This document shows, in pieces, positions 59,615-60,274 of a DNA stretch of 60,274 nucleotides (within the stretch, counting starts at the first letter, position 1; each line of letters starts with the position of its first letter). The notes beneath the pieces were generated by a model. The model made no database searches. It had not been told where the DNA came from and saw only the letters and a list, made by a program, of their open reading frames with translations. This DNA is from Gilvimarinus agarilyticus (GTDB lineage: Bacteria; Pseudomonadota; Gammaproteobacteria; Pseudomonadales; Cellvibrionaceae), in contig NZ_JXCJ01000001.1 of assembly GCF_000832015.1 (NCBI RefSeq), positions 3,991,821-4,052,094 of the forward strand. The letters run 5' to 3'. The position numbers were made by a program, and so were the translations under genes.

Positions 59615-60274
59615 TTTGCTGCCTCCGGTGCTTGGACAGGTACAAACATGATGTCTTTAGAGGCTTCGTTACGCGCGATGCGCAAGCCTTTCAAAATAGT
59701 GCCGCGATAAGAGTTATCCAGCTCAACCCAAGCGCCCTGAGTAGGATCCCAGGCACCTGATGATTCGGTATCGGTAGTCTGATACATCAGAGATACACGG
59801 CCGATGCGCAAAATGTTTACTTCGCGCTCCTGGCCACCTACGTCCAGAGTATCGCGGTACGCTTCGATGAAGCGGCCGTAATCACTTTCGATCTTGTAGG
59901 CTTCCAGAACTTGACGGAATTTTTCAGCAACTGAAATATCGGCACGATCCTGATTGTTACGCAGCATTTCGATACGGGCCAGACGCTCATCCATTTTGAA
60001 TGGCTTATCCAGCTTAACGAACTGCTCAAGCGCGTCCAGCATGCGCATTACCAAAGGCTGAATACGACGCTCGATAACCGTTACGTTCTCGATTGAGGCA
60101 TCCAGATCTTTAATAACAGCTAACTGAGCCGCAATTTGCTTCTCTAATTGGCTGTTGTATACACGCATGTCTTCGATTTGCTTGTTGACTTGCTTGAACT
60201 GAATCAGCAAATCCTCAGTTTCCTGAGACAAACGATCGATACGTTTTTGAGAATCTCGCGCCAAAGTAGTTTTG
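59611..60274 (-). CDS. DUF3450 protein, N-terminal end outside window
   Basis: The frame is open to the right edge; 220 codons are visible, and the signal peptide expected for the family is cut off (the visible part begins ...KTTLARDSQKR). Residues here are mostly a coiled coil (about the first 75: RIDRLSQETEDLLIQFKQ and on) followed by a helical and beta part with EREVNILRIGRVSLMYQTTD. DUF3450 proteins are periplasmic and usually encoded just before ttpC-exbBD-tonB; their role is unknown. A TTG at 60264 might look like a start but should not be used. It overlaps ttpC by 4 bases. Confidence 0.9.
   Translation of the reverse strand, partial: KTTLARDSQKRIDRLSQETEDLLIQFKQVNKQIEDMRVYNSQLEKQIAAQLAVIKDLDASIENVTVIERRIQPLVMRMLDALEQFVKLDKPFKMDERLARIEMLRNNQDRADISVAEKFRQVLEAYKIESDYGRFIEAYRDTLDVGGQEREVNILRIGRVSLMYQTTDTESSGAWDPTQGAWVELDNSYRGTILKGLRIARNEASKDIMFVPVQAPEAAK

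Overview
The window is about 60 kb of a gammaproteobacterial chromosome with roughly 55% GC and very dense, mostly housekeeping gene content. Three blocks have the gene order I remember from Pseudomonas: ponA / pilMNOPQ-aroK-aroB-damX / gltB-gltD-hemE; rpmE / priA / SPOR protein-hslV-hslU; and DUF47-pit-argE-argA. The TonB2-type cluster with DUF3450 and the calcium-loop Ig-like lipoprotein suggest a marine or polysaccharide-degrading lineage related to Cellvibrionales (Saccharophagus, Teredinibacter or Simiduia type). The family placement is an inference; no rRNA gene is present to test it.

Layout. 1-6.3 kb, mostly minus strand: a truncated DUF4124 protein, a PilZ protein, parC and a LEA2 lipoprotein; then a small plus-strand orphan gene behind a CRP-like site, followed by DUF2750, a YgjP-like metallopeptidase and a metallo-beta-lactamase-fold hydrolase. 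6.4-9.9 kb: psd converging on a degenerate HD-GYP gene, then hemE. 10-16 kb: glutamate synthase gltBD, with a terminator hairpin inside the gltB leader. 16.4-18.4 kb: a large Ig-like lipoprotein gene sitting inside the otherwise conserved block. 18.5-26.7 kb (minus): pilMNOPQ, aroK, aroB and a damX-like gene. 26.8-35.9 kb (mostly plus): PBP1a, rpmE (minus), priA, an FtsN-like SPOR protein, hslVU, a DUF971 protein and an unrecognised membrane protein. 36-48.3 kb (minus): a gspE-family ATPase, glnE, ilvE, waaF, an O-antigen ligase, a WaaE-like glycosyltransferase, msbA and hldE. 48.5-55.1 kb (plus): DUF47-pit, argE-argA and ilvD. 55.2-60.3 kb (minus): DUF3450 (cut by the window edge), TtpC-type ExbB, ExbB, ExbD, TonB and a TPR protein.

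Themes. Nitrogen metabolism (gltBD, glnE, argEA, ilvE, ilvD), envelope building (psd, PBP1a, DamX, FtsN-like, LPS core and lipid A export), type IV pili, c-di-GMP-related proteins (one intact PilZ, one dead-looking HD-GYP) and TonB energisation. I found no IS element, prophage, CRISPR array, tRNA or rRNA.

The items most worth a second look are the promoter-proximal terminator in the gltB leader, the class II CRP-like promoter in front of an orphan gene, the HD-GYP protein that has lost several metal ligands, the Ig/calcium-loop lipoprotein inserted between gltB and damX, and the six-gene TonB2-like module. I see no clear candidate for a wholly new multi-gene system.
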